Assembly: GCF_002878395.1 (NCBI RefSeq)
Contig: NW_025825179.1
Location: forward strand, 142,609 to 206,608
Direction: 5' to 3'
DNA: 64,000 nucleotides
From: Capsicum annuum
Lineage: Eukaryota; Streptophyta; Magnoliopsida; Solanales; Solanaceae
Shown here: one piece after another, positions 36,950 through 49,851 of the stretch
How positions within the stretch are numbered: position 1 is the first letter of the stretch
Layout: every line of letters begins with the position of its first letter
The notes under the pieces: generated by a model
What the model was told of the DNA's origin: nothing
The model's input: only the letters and a program-made list of their open reading frames with translations
Database searches by the model: none
Made by a program: the position numbers and the translations under genes

Positions 36950-39900
36950 TATCCTTGTTCTTCTCAGGGTGGGCTCATGCCGACAAGTTCTTTGCATAAC
37001 TCGAACTTGTCTTTTGGCACCACCTTTGTCAGTATATCTTCGGAATTTTCACTAATGTAAATCTTTTTAACATGGAACGATTCGTGCTCCACTTGTTCAC
37101 GAATTCAATGGTACCTCACATCAATGTGTTTTGTTCATGCATGGTACATGGAGTTTTTACTCAAGTCTATTACACTCTGACATCACAATAGACAATGTAC
37201 TCCATTTGTTGCAATCCAAGCTCTTGAAGGAATAGCTTGAGCCATATCATTTCCTTGCTAGCTTCAGTAGCCACAATATACTCAGCTTCAGTTGTAGATA
37301 GCGCAATGCACTTTTGCAGCTTCGACTGCCATGATATAGCTCCCCCTGAAAATGTAAACAAAAATTCAGTAGTAGATTTTCTGTTATCAAAGTCACCTAC
37401 CATATCAACATCTGTATAGATCTTCAAGATTGGATAATATCCTCCAAAACACAAACAGTCTCCCGAGGTTCCTCTTAGGTACCTCAATATCCATTTGACT
37501 GCTTCCCAGTGCTCCTTTCTTGAATTTTCAAGAAACCTGCTGACAACACCAACTACGTGAGTAATATCGGTCTGGTACACACTATTGCATACATTAAAAT
37601 TCTGAAAACTGAGGAGTATGGAACTTTAGCGATGCTCTTTTTTTCTCCTTCATTATAGGACACATTTTCCTACTCAATTTCATATGACCAGCAAGAGGTG
37701 TGTTAACAACCTTAGCATTCTTCATGTTGAAGTGTTCCAATACACGTTCAATGTACTTCTCTTGTGATAGGTAAAGTTTCCTTTCATCTCTGAGACGAGT
37801 AATCCTCATGCCCAAAATCTGCTTAGCATGACCTAAGTCTTTCATAGCAAAAGACTTGCATAACTGTTTCTTCAACTCATCAATTCTGGAAGCATTCTTG
37901 CCCACAATCAACATACCATCCACATACAGCAAGAGGATGATAAAATCACCACTAGAAAAATTTTGTGCAAATACACAGTGATCTAAGAAGTCTTCTTGTA
38001 GCCTTGTTCCCACATGACAGATTCAAACTTCTTATACCACTGTCATCTAGCTAAAAGCCATAGAGACTCTTCTTAAGTTTGGACACATAGTTTTCTTTAC
38101 CTTTCATATTGAATCCCTAAGGTTGTTTCATATAAATCTCCTCTTCGAGGTCACCATGAAGAAAAGTTGTCTTCACATCCATCATCTCAATCTCTAAGTC
38201 AAGACTAGCATCCAAACCAACAACTGTACAAATAGAGGTTATTTTGACGACAGGAGAAAATATTTTGTCAAAATCAATACCCTTTATTTGACCAAATCCT
38301 TTGACAACTAATCTAGATTTGTATCTAGGCTTCAAGATGTGTTCTTCAAATTTTACTTTAAACACCCACTTATTCTTCAAAGCTCTCATGCCCTTAGGCA
38401 ATTTCACCAACTCATAAGTGTGGTTCTCATGTGGAGATTTCATCTCATCTTGCATGGCTTTAATCCATTGATCCTTATGTTCATCTTCCATGGCCTCCTC
38501 ATAACATTCAGGTTCTCCCGATTCAGTGAGTAACACATACTCATTAAGAGAATAACGAGAAGAAGGACTACGCTCTCTTGTAGACCTTCTCAGTGGAGCA
38601 TTTGGCTCATCTATAGCTTCTTGAACTGCAGCATCATTAATAACAGCATCGTTGTCATTATCAACATCAACATGTTGATTTTAAACATGATTCTGGGCGT
38701 CACCATGATTGTCTAGCCAAATATCATGTACACTTGTATGAGAAAATTGATCAAGACTAACCACACCATCAGAACTTGAAGATTCTAACTTCTCCGCTTT
38801 GTCAATATCTTCAATGATTTGATTCTCCATGAAGACGATATCCTAACTTCTTACAAGATTCTTCTCAACTAGGTCATATAGCCTATAACTAAATTTATCA
38901 AGGCCATAACCAATGAAGATGCACTACCTTGTCTTGACATCTAACTTTGACCTCTCATCTTTAGGCACATGTACAAAAGCTTTGCAACCAAATACTTTCA
39001 AATGGTCATAGAAAATATCTTTCCCATACCAAACTTCATTTGGTACATCACTTTGCAAAGAAAAAATAGGAGATAGGTTAAAAACATGTGCAGCGGTCAA
39101 TAAAGCTTTACCCCAAAAGGAGTTTGGCAACTTTACTTTAGAAAGTAAATATCGATCCTTTCTATCAAGGTCCTGTTCATCCTTTCTGCCAAACCATTAA
39201 GTTGAGGCATCTTAGGAGGAGTCTTCTGGTGTTTGATACCTTGTCACTTGCAGTATTCGTCAAATGGTTCACAATATTCACCATCGTTATCAGTACAAAT
39301 ACACTTCAGTTTCTTCCCTGTTTCTTTTTCAACGGAAGCCTGAAACTGCTTAAAGACACCCAATACTTCCTTTTTCGTCTTCAAGACATAGACCCAAAGT
39401 TTCCTTGAGCAATAATCAGTAAAAGTGACAAAGTAAAGTGCATCACTTAAAGTCCTTTTCTTTATTGGACCATATAAATCTGAATGCACCAGCTCAAGCA
39501 ACTCTGTCTTTCTTGAAGGAGGATGAGACTTGAAAGAAACTTTATTTTGTTTTCCAGCCAAACAGTGCTCGTATTTTTCTTATTTTGCACTTTCAAAATC
39601 TGAAAATAATTTTTTCTTGGCCAGAACATTAAGTCCTTCCTCGCTAATGTGGATAAGTTTCTTGTGCCATAATATTGAAGAGCTAGCGATGTCAACTGTA
39701 TTCATCATGTTAGCACAAGTAGAAGCCATAGTCCAGTATAGACCATAACGTTTGTCTCCACGAGCCACAACCAAAGAACCCTTAATGAGTGTCATGACCC
39801 AAACCTAGGCCCTAGCCGTAACGAGCATCCCAAACCATGAAGGCCCGAGAGCCCTTCTAAGTTGTAATCATATACACAATTCATATACAAAAAGGAAATG

Positions 39901-42900
39901 CAAAAATACAAAATAATACGGAATCATGATCAATATCACAATTCAATTGAACAACCTGGAATGGACTCTATAAACCTCTAACAACGTCTAACATCAATCT
40001 GTGAAATCTCTAACAACTGAAAATGACATTTGTCTGAAATCTGGGACAAGGCCCCCAGTCGGGACATGAATCAAAAATGAAATAACAATAATAATTTCTA
40101 ATACAGGCCTTCCGAAGTAAGGGAGGCTCACTAGTTGCAAATTTCTGACAAGTCAATCTACTACTTAACGGGACCCCAAGATGATGTCTCAGAATCCTGA
40201 AATATAGGGGGGTCAATACAGATGTACTGGTATGTAGAGCAATCCAAGATAATGTATTTTTATATAACATAAGTGAGATCAATTTATAAACAGCTTTATA
40301 TATGATATATGAAAAACACATGGGCATATTTAAAAGACTTTGAACAATTCTTTGAAATCATAACTCATTCTTTGTCTTACTTCTGAGCTAGATAGTACAC
40401 CCTATAGTTTTATAATCCCACGGGCTATATGGAATCCGTACTTGACTCGACGGCTAAGCCCCCAATCCAAGTTTGTCACAAGATTGGGGTGTCAGCAAGG
40501 GGGAACACGCAAGATCGCAAAGCATGGTGTCATAATCCCCAATCAAATCATCATGTCATGGTAGTGCACAAGATCACAAAGCAGGATACCTAAACATAGT
40601 CCCAATTTGGGACGACATGAATCAAGGTACACAAGATCACTAAGCATGGTACCATAACCCCGTGTCGGCAAATCACGGTTTCTAGCATAGATCCTTTCAA
40701 CTCGTACTTTCTTCGGGTAACCATCTAACTCTCTTTAAGCCCATTTTTAACCTTTTATAAATATGCATCTTTCAAAGTTCAAAATCTGAAAGTCTGAGTA
40801 AAAATCTGATTTCTATTCAATTCTGTGTCTGTCATGGCATTGTCTGATTTGGTATCGTCATACCAAGACTTGCAGTCATGTTTCTGAGCCATAAAATATC
40901 ATATCACAGTTTTCTCTTTCAAAACATAAGTTTAGAACACCATACTTCAAATAGTTCAAAAAGATTCATTCTTCCAAAACATTTATCAAATTAGGCAAAG
41001 ATCATTTTTTTCAATCATTTCAACAAATATGTGGTGGTCATGTATCCTTGGCAAACCATGCAATTCATTCATTATAGATATATTCAACATTTATCAACAT
41101 GTAAAAAAACTCTCTCATCAATTTAAAGATGAATCTTAAATCTTTCAACAATAGTCAATAACATTGATACCATGCTTCTAAATAATATTCTAAAATCAAG
41201 AGGCATTACAACATGAGAGGGAGCGTAAACAGTCATGCTCTTAATTTAATTAATAACTTTAAACACATACATACATATATAAGTTTACAAATCAATTTGG
41301 AAAAAAGGCCTCAAGACCAAATCAATATCATCAAAAGCTTTAAAAGCATGAATCTAATTATAAATCCAAAACCCTTTTTGTAAATTCAAGATTTCTAAAA
41401 CCTTTAACAATGATTAAGGAGAATTTACTATGCTCATGTAGATTTAGAAAAAACTCCACATACCTTTGATTTTGTAGTTAGAAGAATGGAATCTGAATCT
41501 TAATTAGTTTCTTGGATATCATGAACTTAGAGACTTGAATTCTTGATCTTGAATATTGGAGCTTAGGGTTTTGGTTGAGAGGAATTTTGATGAATATCAG
41601 GATAAAATGATTTTAAGAGGCTTAAATATTGTGTTTGGAAGGATTGGGGTTGAGGTAAAAGACTAAAATACCCCTAAAGAAACAAAAAAAAAGTCGCAGC
41701 AGTCCCTTAGTTGACAGACTAACATGCTGAAGTAAATTGGGTATAACTTTTTACTCCGATGTTAGATTTGGACGAAATCAGTTGCGTTGGAAAGAAAACT
41801 CAAACAAATTTCATTTGATATATAGCAGGCCAACCAGTTCATTATATAACAGAATTTATAGTCAATGAAATTGACCCAAGTTGAAGTATCTACTAAAACT
41901 AAATCGATAGAATTATTTTCAACTCGTCTTAGAGTTAGGGGATTCTTGTGATCTCAATTCACATTAAAAGTTATTCACAACCTATATGATTTCTCATCAC
42001 ACATTTATTAACAAAGAATCAATGAGTTCGGGTCTATACGCATAGGAACAATGGTTTAAACTTTAGCCCAAATGTGCGAGGTGTTACAATGAGTTTCCAT
42101 TTTCCACCACCATTGGTAATAACATATCCCTCATTATATAGAACGCCAACAGAAATCAAGTGTAAGCAAACATCGGGTGTATGTTTTACATTATTTAAAA
42201 CTAGTTTAGATCCAGTACTAGTTTTCAAATAAATTGTACTAATACCAACCGCCTTAGAAACAGTCTCATTGCCCATACTCAAAGTTCCAAAGTCACCTGG
42301 AGTATAAGATAAGAAAAAATATTTCCTTGATGTCACATGAGATGCGGCATCAGAATCCACAACCCAGCTTGACTCATCACAAGCAACATTTATTAGATTT
42401 TCATCAAGGATAGTAACAAGATCTTCGGTGGTAATGGTGGCTACGCAATTTTCATTGTCGTCTTCTTTCTTTTTCTTCTTGTATCTTTTCTCCTTCTTCA
42501 ACTTTCGGCAAAATTTCTTTGTGTACCCTTTTAACCCATAATGATAGCACTCTATATCTTTAAATTTTTCACTAAATTTGCTTCTATGGTGTTTATTATT
42601 TTGAGCACAATGATTCTTGATTCCCCCTAGCGCTAGTCACTAGGACGTTAGACGAAGAGGAACCTTGAGACTTTCGTCTCATCTCTTCATTAAAAACACT
42701 ACTCTTGGTAAAATCCATAGAGATCATGCTATCGGGAGCAGAATTTGATAAAGAAGTTCTAAATGTTTCCCACGAGTCTGATAGGGAACCAAGTAGAAGC
42801 AAGCCTTGAATTTCTTCATCAAAGTTAATGTCCATAGCAAATAGCTGGTTCATAATCCCCTGAAAGTTATTCAAGTGATCTGTCATCAGAGAACCATCAT

Positions 42901-42919
42901 GGTATTTTAACCCCAACAT
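36950..42919 (-). pseudogene. Copia C gag-pol polyprotein, broken
   Basis: Minus-strand domains in order. Gag: 42919-42596 (DHLNNFQGIMNQL, LGSLSDSWETF). Protease: 42501-42089 with WVVDSDAASH, where the usual DSG triad reads DSD. GAG-pre-integrase: 39789-39580 (ILWHKKLIHIS), directly after the solo LTR. Integrase: 39561-39244 with two catalytic Asp in HSDLYGP and CTDNDGEY. Reverse transcriptase: 38536-38117 (WVFKVKFEE, MDVKTTFLHGDL) and 38013-37594 with LLYVDGML, where the catalytic YVDD has lost its second Asp. RNase H: 37580-37170 with GGAISWQSKLQK and LSTTEAEYIV. The zinc knuckle region near 42540 is disrupted. Catalytic substitutions plus frameshifts mean no activity. Lineage resembles Tnt1/Tork (general knowledge). 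Confidence 0.92.
39790..42088 (-). mobile_element. Solo LTR (2299 bp) nested in copia C
   Basis: Starts tgtcatgaccc and ends gaggtgttaca, the reverse complement of the tgtaacacc...gtcatgaca termini of elements A and B. It is flanked by atgag at 39785-39789 and 42089-42093. No internal region or partner LTR. The copia frame continues on both sides (…GGGKWKL before, then IKGSLVVARG), which confirms the exact boundaries. Related to the LTRs of A and B but distinct from them. Confidence 0.92.
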
Positions 42920-43263
42920 TTATTTTATCAAGAACATCTTATTATTTTCAGTCTTTCGAGCATACAAACTTTCAAGATGCTCCCATAGGGATCGAGCATG
43001 TGTCTTCCCCAGAAATATGGTTCAACACATTATCGTCAACCCACTGCCTAATAAAACTGCAAACCTGTCTATGCAACAGGCTCCACTCTTTGTTGGTTTT
43101 ATTTTCAGGCTTTATAGTGTTAAAGACTACAGAAAAAAATTCTTAACATAGAGCAAATCTTCCATTTTCTCCTTCCAAATGGCATAATTAATGCCATTTA
43201 AGGTAACCATTCTACTTGTGTTGGCTTCTATTGTTTATCAAAAAATACAGATATTACAAACCG

Positions 43264-43275
43264 TGGCTCTCATAC
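43264..43275 (-). promoter_or_regulatory. Degenerate primer binding site of copia C
   Basis: ggctctcatacc resembles the complement of TGGTATCAGAGC with one or two changes, a few bases before the right LTR. Confidence 0.6.
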
Positions 43276-43280
43276 CGGTT

Positions 43281-43827
43281 TGTTGGGTAAACCCGGAATA
43301 ACAACAAAATTATTTGTGGCAGAATAATAGAAAAAATAAATGAAAATAATGACACCAAGATTTTTACGTGGAAACCCTTCTAAATAAGGAAAAAAACACG
43401 AACCAAGAGGAGCAACTAATATTACTATAGTAAAGAATTTTTACACCATAGTCACAAATATAATACTCAAAATGACTACCACAAACTCAAAAGAAATAAC
43501 CTTCTTTTGACTCCCACCTTACTAAAAATATGGCTTACTCTAATTTTTCCTTCACTGACTATTTTTTATCACAGTCTGTGGAATACCTTACAGCTCTCTA
43601 TATTATTTTTCCTCTTTGTTTTTAGTGTGTTGAAGTGAGCTGAAATTGCCTCTATGTATAGGCAAAAAAAACCTGCCCAATTGATGTAAGTGATGACATC
43701 AATGGGAAGTAATATTTCAAAGTGTTTGAAATCTGCCAACTTGAAAATTTTGTTGTTGCAGCCAAAGTGGAAAATTGGGATTCAATGTTGTTGCAGCCAA
43801 AGTGGAAAAAATGGGATGGACCCTACA
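43281..43827 (-). repeat. Right LTR of copia C (547 bp)
   Basis: Partner of 36367-36914. Similar in length, with scattered substitutions. Confidence 0.9.
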
Positions 43828-46460
43828 CATATTGATTCCATCATGAAGCTGTGGATGAAAATCCGGGACAGTTACAACAAAGTCGAAGAGTGTATGGATG
43901 ACTTAGAACAAAGCAAAGGTTTTTTGGCAAAAACCGAAATTAAACTAGGACTAGCATTACAGAAACGAGGAGTAGGACAAATTGATTCCATGATGAATGA
44001 CTGGACGATGAAGCAGAGCAGGCACACCAAAAGCAAAGATGTAGAAGCACAAAATTTGACTCTTGCTAGCACATTTCGATGTTCCTTGGAGCATGAGAAT
44101 ATGATGGTTGGCCACGAAAATGAATTCGAGATGATGCAGGACCAACTCACTAGAGGTACCGATGATCTAGAAGTTGTCTCAATTATTGGGATGGGGGGCA
44201 TTGGTAAGACAACTTTGTCTAACAAAATTTACAATGACCCGTTTGTTTTGTCTTGTTTTGACATTTGTGCAAAAGTCACTATCTCACAAGTTTATTGTGC
44301 GAGAAATGTACTCCTATGCCTTCTTTCTTCCATATGTGGAAAAACTGATCAAACTTATGAGGAGCAAGATGATTGGCAACTAGCAGACCAATTGCAAAAG
44401 CTTCTAAAAGGCCCAAGGTACTTGATTGTCATTGATGACATATGGGCTAAAGATGCGTGGGATGATATAAAACTGTGTTTCCCAGATTGTAATTGTAGAA
44501 GCCGAATTTCGTGACTACTCGGAATATGGAGGTGGCTGAATATGCTAGCTCAGGTAAGCCACCTTATCAGATGCGCCTTTTGAATTCTGATGAAAGCTGA
44601 TGTTTACTATACGGAAAGGTCTTTGTGAAAGACTGTTTCTCCCCTGAATTTGAACAACTTGGTAAACAAATTGCATTCAAATGAGGAGGATCGCCCCTAG
44701 CAATTGTTGTGATTGCTGGGCTTCTCTCCAAAATTGGCAAAGCATGGACTGAATGGCAAATTATTGCCGAGAACATAGGCTCAGTAGTAAACACAGCTCT
44801 TGAAACCCAATGCATGAAAGTTTTGGCTTTGAGTTACCATCACTTGCCACATCATCTAAGAGCGTGCTTTCTATATTTTGCAATCTTCCTAGAGGATAAA
44901 TTGATTTTTGTCAATTCACTTGTGAAATTATGGGCAGTAGAGGGTTTTCTGAAGGTAGACGAGATGAAAAGTATGGAAGAAGTGGCTAAAAAATGTCTAA
45001 AAGATCTTGTGGATAGAAGTTTAATTTTCATCCACAAGGAGAGTAATTTTGATGGAAAGATTAAAGCTTGTGGAATGCATGATGTGATTCGTGAACTCTG
45101 CTTGAGAGAAGCTCGGATCATGAATTTTGTGAATGTTGTTGGAAGAAAGAATGATCAAAATCCAAGTGAGAAAACCATGCATTTTTTCTCGAAGGATTGA
45201 GGCCGTATCAGTAATGAGCAAAAGTTGTCTAGATGTCCCAATAATGAGGCTCACTCTATTTTGCTTTTCAAAAGAAAGCGAAGATTCATGTCAGAGTTGT
45301 TGCATTTCAAGCTAGTAAGAGTACTAGATCTTGCTTTAATGAGATGTTTTAGTGAGATACTTGATTTAATTCACTTAAGATACCTAGCTTTAAGTCTTTC
45401 TCCCGGCCTGCAGCGCCATCTAGGAGAAGATATTTCCTCATCAATAGACATTCCTTCATCAATATCTAGACTATGTTATCTGCAAGTTTTTATACTTAAG
45501 CTGTCACGTCACAAGGTCCGGCGTCATCCTTTCGTATTACCATCAGAAATTTTGACTATGCAGCAGTTGAGGCGGCTCAGCTTGGACTGGAATTACTTGC
45601 AGTATCATGAGCCAACAGAGGAAAGTCTGGTTCTGAAAAATTTACAATTTCTGTCGGGATGGAATCCTCTGTATTGTACTGGATCTGTCTTTAGACTATT
45701 TCCCAATTTAAGGAAACTGCAAATACGTGGCATCCGAGAAGATTTTCTTCGTCGCAAGGACCTCTATGATTTTCGCTTCTTAGATCAGCTGGAGGAATTG
45801 AAATTTTGTCTCTCTAATCCAAATTTTTCTTGCTTTCTGGAAAGCTTTACAACTTATGGTGCTACTCCACAAGATATTACGTGGTTTACGAGGAGAAAAC
45901 AACCAGAAATGATGTTTCTGGAGAGACCATCTCAGCTCCTTCCTCGTCCAGGTGCTTTTCCATTTATTCCCCTTCGTCCTGCTCGTCCTTTGCCACCTTT
46001 GCTCCTATCTCCTCCAGATGCCTTTCCACAAAACCTTAAGTTTTTAGCTTTTAGTGGGACTTCTTTGTGGTGGAAGAATTTGAGCATTGTTGGTAAATTG
46101 CCAAAACTCGAGTCCCTTAAACTTGCACATGATGCCTACATAGGCTACGAATGGGAAGTATTTGAGGAAGGTTTTCCTTGCTTAAAGTTCTTGCAACTGA
46201 AAGATTTAGGCATTTGGTATTGGAGAGCCAGTTGTGATCATTTTCCATGTCTTGAACGACTATCTCTTGATCGTTGCCGGCATTTGGTTTCGATCCCTCA
46301 AGATTTTGCAGATATAACCACACTTGCCCTGATTAATATAAGCTACTATTCAGAATCTGTTGAGAATTCCGCCAAGCAGATTCAACGGGACATTCAAGAA
46401 AACTATGGAAGTTCTATTGAAGTCCATCTGTCAAGCTTTGTAAGACATCTTCGTCTTTGA

Positions 46461-47157
46461 TGTACTTATTATTGTTGCATGTGGTTGTGCTTCCAAATTA
46501 TATATGCTAAGGCTAAGGCTTGTGTGGTCACGAATATATGAGATGACTTAACAATAACACGTTTTCAGTTTGATTAGAGGATATTGTATAGAATATACAA
46601 TTTTAGAGCTATCAACGAAATCAATTATGCATGATAATCATTTGTGTGATTTGAATAGTTTTTGTAATACAAACTAGATATCCTAAATTATGTTTTTAGA
46701 AGAAGTTAAGGATCAAAAACATACCTAAAGTATCTCCATTTTTTTGAATTTCATACCTGAACTATTGGTTGTTGACTTTTCCTACTTGGATTATCACCAA
46801 ATGTTCATGAGCAGGTATGTCGAGTAAGATATTAAGTTTTGTGCTCTATAAATTTTTATACCATGTAAAGTTGACCTAGAACAACATATACTCTTCATAG
46901 CAAGCTCGATACCGAAAAGTGTAAAAATTCTTTACATACGTCATTCTATATAATTTAGATCTGTAAAATATTGTGTAAGTTCTTATACGTACATGCTCTT
47001 TTTTGCTATAATTTTCTTTCCTAATCAATAGATCTAACATTTCATTTTCCATCCTTTTTGACTCTTTCATATTTATTTATTTTTTTGCGCAGAAAGAGGT
47101 GATGAACTTAAGGGTAGGATGTCCACATCACACCCCTTAAAGTGTGGCCCTTCTCCG
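46461..47157. other. 3' flank of NLR pseudogene 2
   Basis: Former 3' untranslated and downstream DNA. Contains the dispersed repeat at 46805-46915. No coding sequence was seen. Confidence 0.5.
46805..46915 (-). repeat. Dispersed repeat, inverted copy of 12600-12722
   Basis: Reverse complement of the repeat downstream of NLR pseudogene 1, with scattered substitutions and one small gap. Confidence 0.75.
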
Positions 47158-47441
47158 TATTAGGGTATAATTTTACTTTAATTTTCTTACTAAGTTTAAG
47201 TTTTACTTTTCTTGAAAGAAAAATAAAAGTAATATCATAATTACTTTTACTTTTTCTGAAAGAAAAATATAAAAATTTTTCATATTTGGCGTATAAATAT
47301 AAGATACCTTCTCATACCATAACACAATAACATCCACAATGTAGTCATTGAAGAGTTTTGTTTAGGGGGAGATTTCTCCCAATAGATTTTGTGCTTTTCA
47401 ATATTAGTTTTTAATATGTGGGTCGTTTGACGAAATATATT
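47158..47441 (+). repeat. 5' LTR of the TRIM-like element, left part
   Basis: Matches 58658-58950 of the 3' LTR. The right part of the same LTR lies at 57981-58085 beyond the CACTA insert. Confidence 0.88.
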
Positions 47442-48060
47442 CACTATAACAAAAGTGATATTTAGCTACAAAATTATTAAGTACTACAAAAAATTCATCA
47501 CTAATTATTCATTTTTTGTGACAAAAATTAGATTTCATCTTTAAATACATGAGCAATATACTTTAGTGACGAAACATACAATTTCATAGCAACGTTTTGT
47601 CTACTAAAATTGCCCACCAAAAAATAATTTGGCGCCATTTATTAAGAATTATTAGTGAGGAATTTTAATTTATCAATGATACATTATTTTGTCACTAATA
47701 ATGTTTCTAGTTTGTGACAAATTATTATTTGTCTTAAATTAGTTATAATTTTGAACACGAAAAAAATTTGTCACAAAAAATAAGCTATTGCAATAGCGAC
47801 GAATTAAAATTTGTCATTAAATGTGATAAACTTATACCATAATAGTTTATATTTAATTGTGACATTAATTTTTTTTACTAATAATATAACCAATTAGTGA
47901 CAGTCATTTTATTGTCTCTAATCAACCTGTGACTTAGTGACCGTAAATTGTTGTCAGAAAATATATAGAATTTAAACAGAGACAATTTAAATTTGCAGTC
48001 GAATAATTTGACTATTTGCTGTGAATTTTTTTGTAGCTAAATATTGAACTGATAAATATT
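47442..48060. repeat. Left subterminal repeat region of the CACTA element
   Basis: Short motifs such as gtgacaaaaatt, tagtgacgaa and aatttgtcac recur in both orientations, mirrored at 57420-57980. Confidence 0.75.
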
Positions 48061-48740
48061 TTTTCAAGCACTTTCTATAGATAAAAATACGACGAAACTA
48101 TAGAATGATATGATAACACCGAACTATATCTTACAAAAATTCAAATAACAAATGAAAACATTTAATTAAACCTAATGTGAGTAGGACTTGTAACATCATA
48201 GAGAGCAATTATACGGAGATAAAGTTAACGTGTAATCCTATATTTTAAAAAATTTTAAAGCATTTTTTGAATCTTTGATTAACTATTTTCCACCATTAAA
48301 TATAAACTTAATTGTGGAGATTTATTTGTGGAGATCATAATAATAATATCATTATAAGATCATTTTATCTTGTTTATTTTAACTCACACTATACAACTTT
48401 TTTGTGTCGATTTTATTGTAGTGGTTGTGATAACCTCCACAAAATGCATTAAATTGTGGATATTTGTCAATGCGGCTACAATCTTGGCGATTAATTGTCT
48501 CCACAATATAAGAGATTAAAATTAGATCAAAACCGACAGACACCTTTGATTTATTAATTAAAATCGTCAGACTCAATAACATCAAAAATTAGCAGGTCAA
48601 TTTAAGAAAACCAACATTAAGGCCGAGTGGTGTCCGTCGATTTTTATAAAATCGATGAAGTCCCTTGATCGTTAGAATATAAAAAAAATATATAGCTACT
48701 TCAATTCAAACCCAACTATTTATCATGACATTGCACAATT
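48061..48740. other. AT-rich non-coding DNA in the CACTA element
   Basis: No gene or clear repeat was seen. Confidence 0.4.
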
Positions 48741-49851
48741 CTATCACTAGATCTCATATGCTCTTTGATGAAATACTTTTGTTGTTGTTATTAGTTGGTC
48801 AAGTTTCTTGAATGACTATTGGAAATCCCCTAAACTTGGCGCAAACTTTCATTTTGGTACCTTAACTAGGCAATGTTCATTTTAGATACCTTATGTTAGG
48901 TTGTGTTGTGTTATTTTGACACTTTTTTTATAATCAGTCAAATATACAAGGTATGTGTTTTACACTGACGGCTGAAGTATCAAAATAACAAATTAAATGA
49001 AAACATGTGACATACATACTAAAAATAATTACTGAAAAATATATTGTAAAAAAACCTATTTTAAAACCTATTTATTTAATTTTTTTAGAAAAAAGGGACA
49101 ACAGCAGCACAATTGTCTTGTGAAGAAGATCGGAGAAGCCGTAGCTCCTCCATAACACACACATACCTAAATACACCCAATTCACTAACACCATTGATTT
49201 CTCCATCCTCCTCAATTTCCAATCGACAACACGCCCCATTATTAATTTTCTTCATTGACAACCAACTGGCCCTCCATCAATTTTTTCCTCACTCACTCAA
49301 TTTTCCACTACACAGAAACCTCCCCTCTTCTCGATTTTTATTTTAATAAAGAACCATCTTCAAGCCACCATCTTTACCCTCATTAACATCGAAACAAACC
49401 CTCATTCGCCAAAAAATGTGCAATTGTCGTTACTGTATCAAAATTTATTCAATTCACTGCACACAATTTTAAAATTTTAGTATTTTACTTGAAAATTGTT
49501 TTCTAAGTCTTCAAATATTTATTTCAAGTTGTAAATTTGGTAGATGAAGGTAAAAGGATAAAGAGTGAAGAAGATAAAGCAAAAAAATGTATTTTTTATC
49601 AAAAAATAGCTAGTCACACGCTTAAGGAATGTGCAGCACACACAATGTGCCAAGTCAGCAAAAAGGTGCAAAAATGATACAAAGGAACACTAGTTGAGGT
49701 GTTTAAAATGAACAATGGTTAGTGACATACCAAAATAAAAGTTTGTGTCAAGTTTAGGGGCCGCCGATGTGTTTAGCCATTCAAGAAACTTGGCCAACTA
49801 ATAACAACAACAGAAGTATTTCATCAAAGAGCAAATGAGATCTAGTGGTAG
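48741..49851. mobile_element. Foldback element with arms of about 160-190 bp
   Basis: The left arm from 48741 (ctatcactagatctcat) is the inverted repeat of the right arm ending at 49851 (atgagatctagtggtag). The arms pair through 'gatgaaatac', 'tattagttgg' and 'cctaaacttg' blocks to about 48930 and 49660. The unpaired middle (about 48935-49655) includes a GC-richer stretch at 49080-49410 with no recognised coding domain. Confidence 0.82.

Larger units (their letters stand above)
36367..43827 (-). mobile_element. Ty1/copia retrotransposon C, with a nested solo LTR
   Basis: LTRs are 36367-36914 and about 43281-43827, both starting tgttgggtaaaccc and ending accctaca. Minus orientation: the polypurine complement (aatctccccctc) follows the left LTR, and a degenerate primer-site complement (gctctcatacc) precedes the right LTR. 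All copia domains are present but broken. The flanking 5-mers (tctat before, catat after) match only in part, so the duplication is decayed. It interrupts the coiled-coil part of NLR pseudogene 2. Removing the solo LTR leaves about 5.2 kb, a normal copia length. Confidence 0.93.
36061..46460 (+). pseudogene. R1-like CC-NB-ARC-LRR resistance pseudogene 2, split by copia C
   Basis: Second R1-like NLR, same strand and class as pseudogene 1. The start at 36061 (MAYIAITCL) fits the family better than the upstream ATG at 36013. Coiled coil 36061-36366 is interrupted after EQAIVY by copia C and resumes at about 43831 (IDSIMKLWMK). NB-ARC: P-loop GMGGIGKTT intact at 44188-44214, kinase-2 LIVIDDIW near 44421-44445, GGSPLAI near 44684, GMHDV near 45072. 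The leucine-rich repeats are one open frame, 45225-46460. Between 45931 and 46035 it carries a proline-rich insertion (LRPARPLPPLLLSPPD). Lesions: 1 bp deletion near 44505; TGA at 44598-44600 (expected Trp) and 44682-44684 (expected Cys); frameshift near 45195. Fewer lesions than pseudogene 1. The long LRR frame could still be transcribed, but no full receptor is expected. Confidence 0.93.

Noticed and set aside
43690..43830. Apparent N-terminal extension of the NLR pseudogene 2 frame into the copia LTR
   Set aside because: The first 47 codons of this frame are LTR sequence. The receptor part starts again at about 43831.
49113..49346. 77-codon frame inside the foldback element
   Set aside because: Serine, proline and leucine-rich by composition, no domain, bounded by the element arms.
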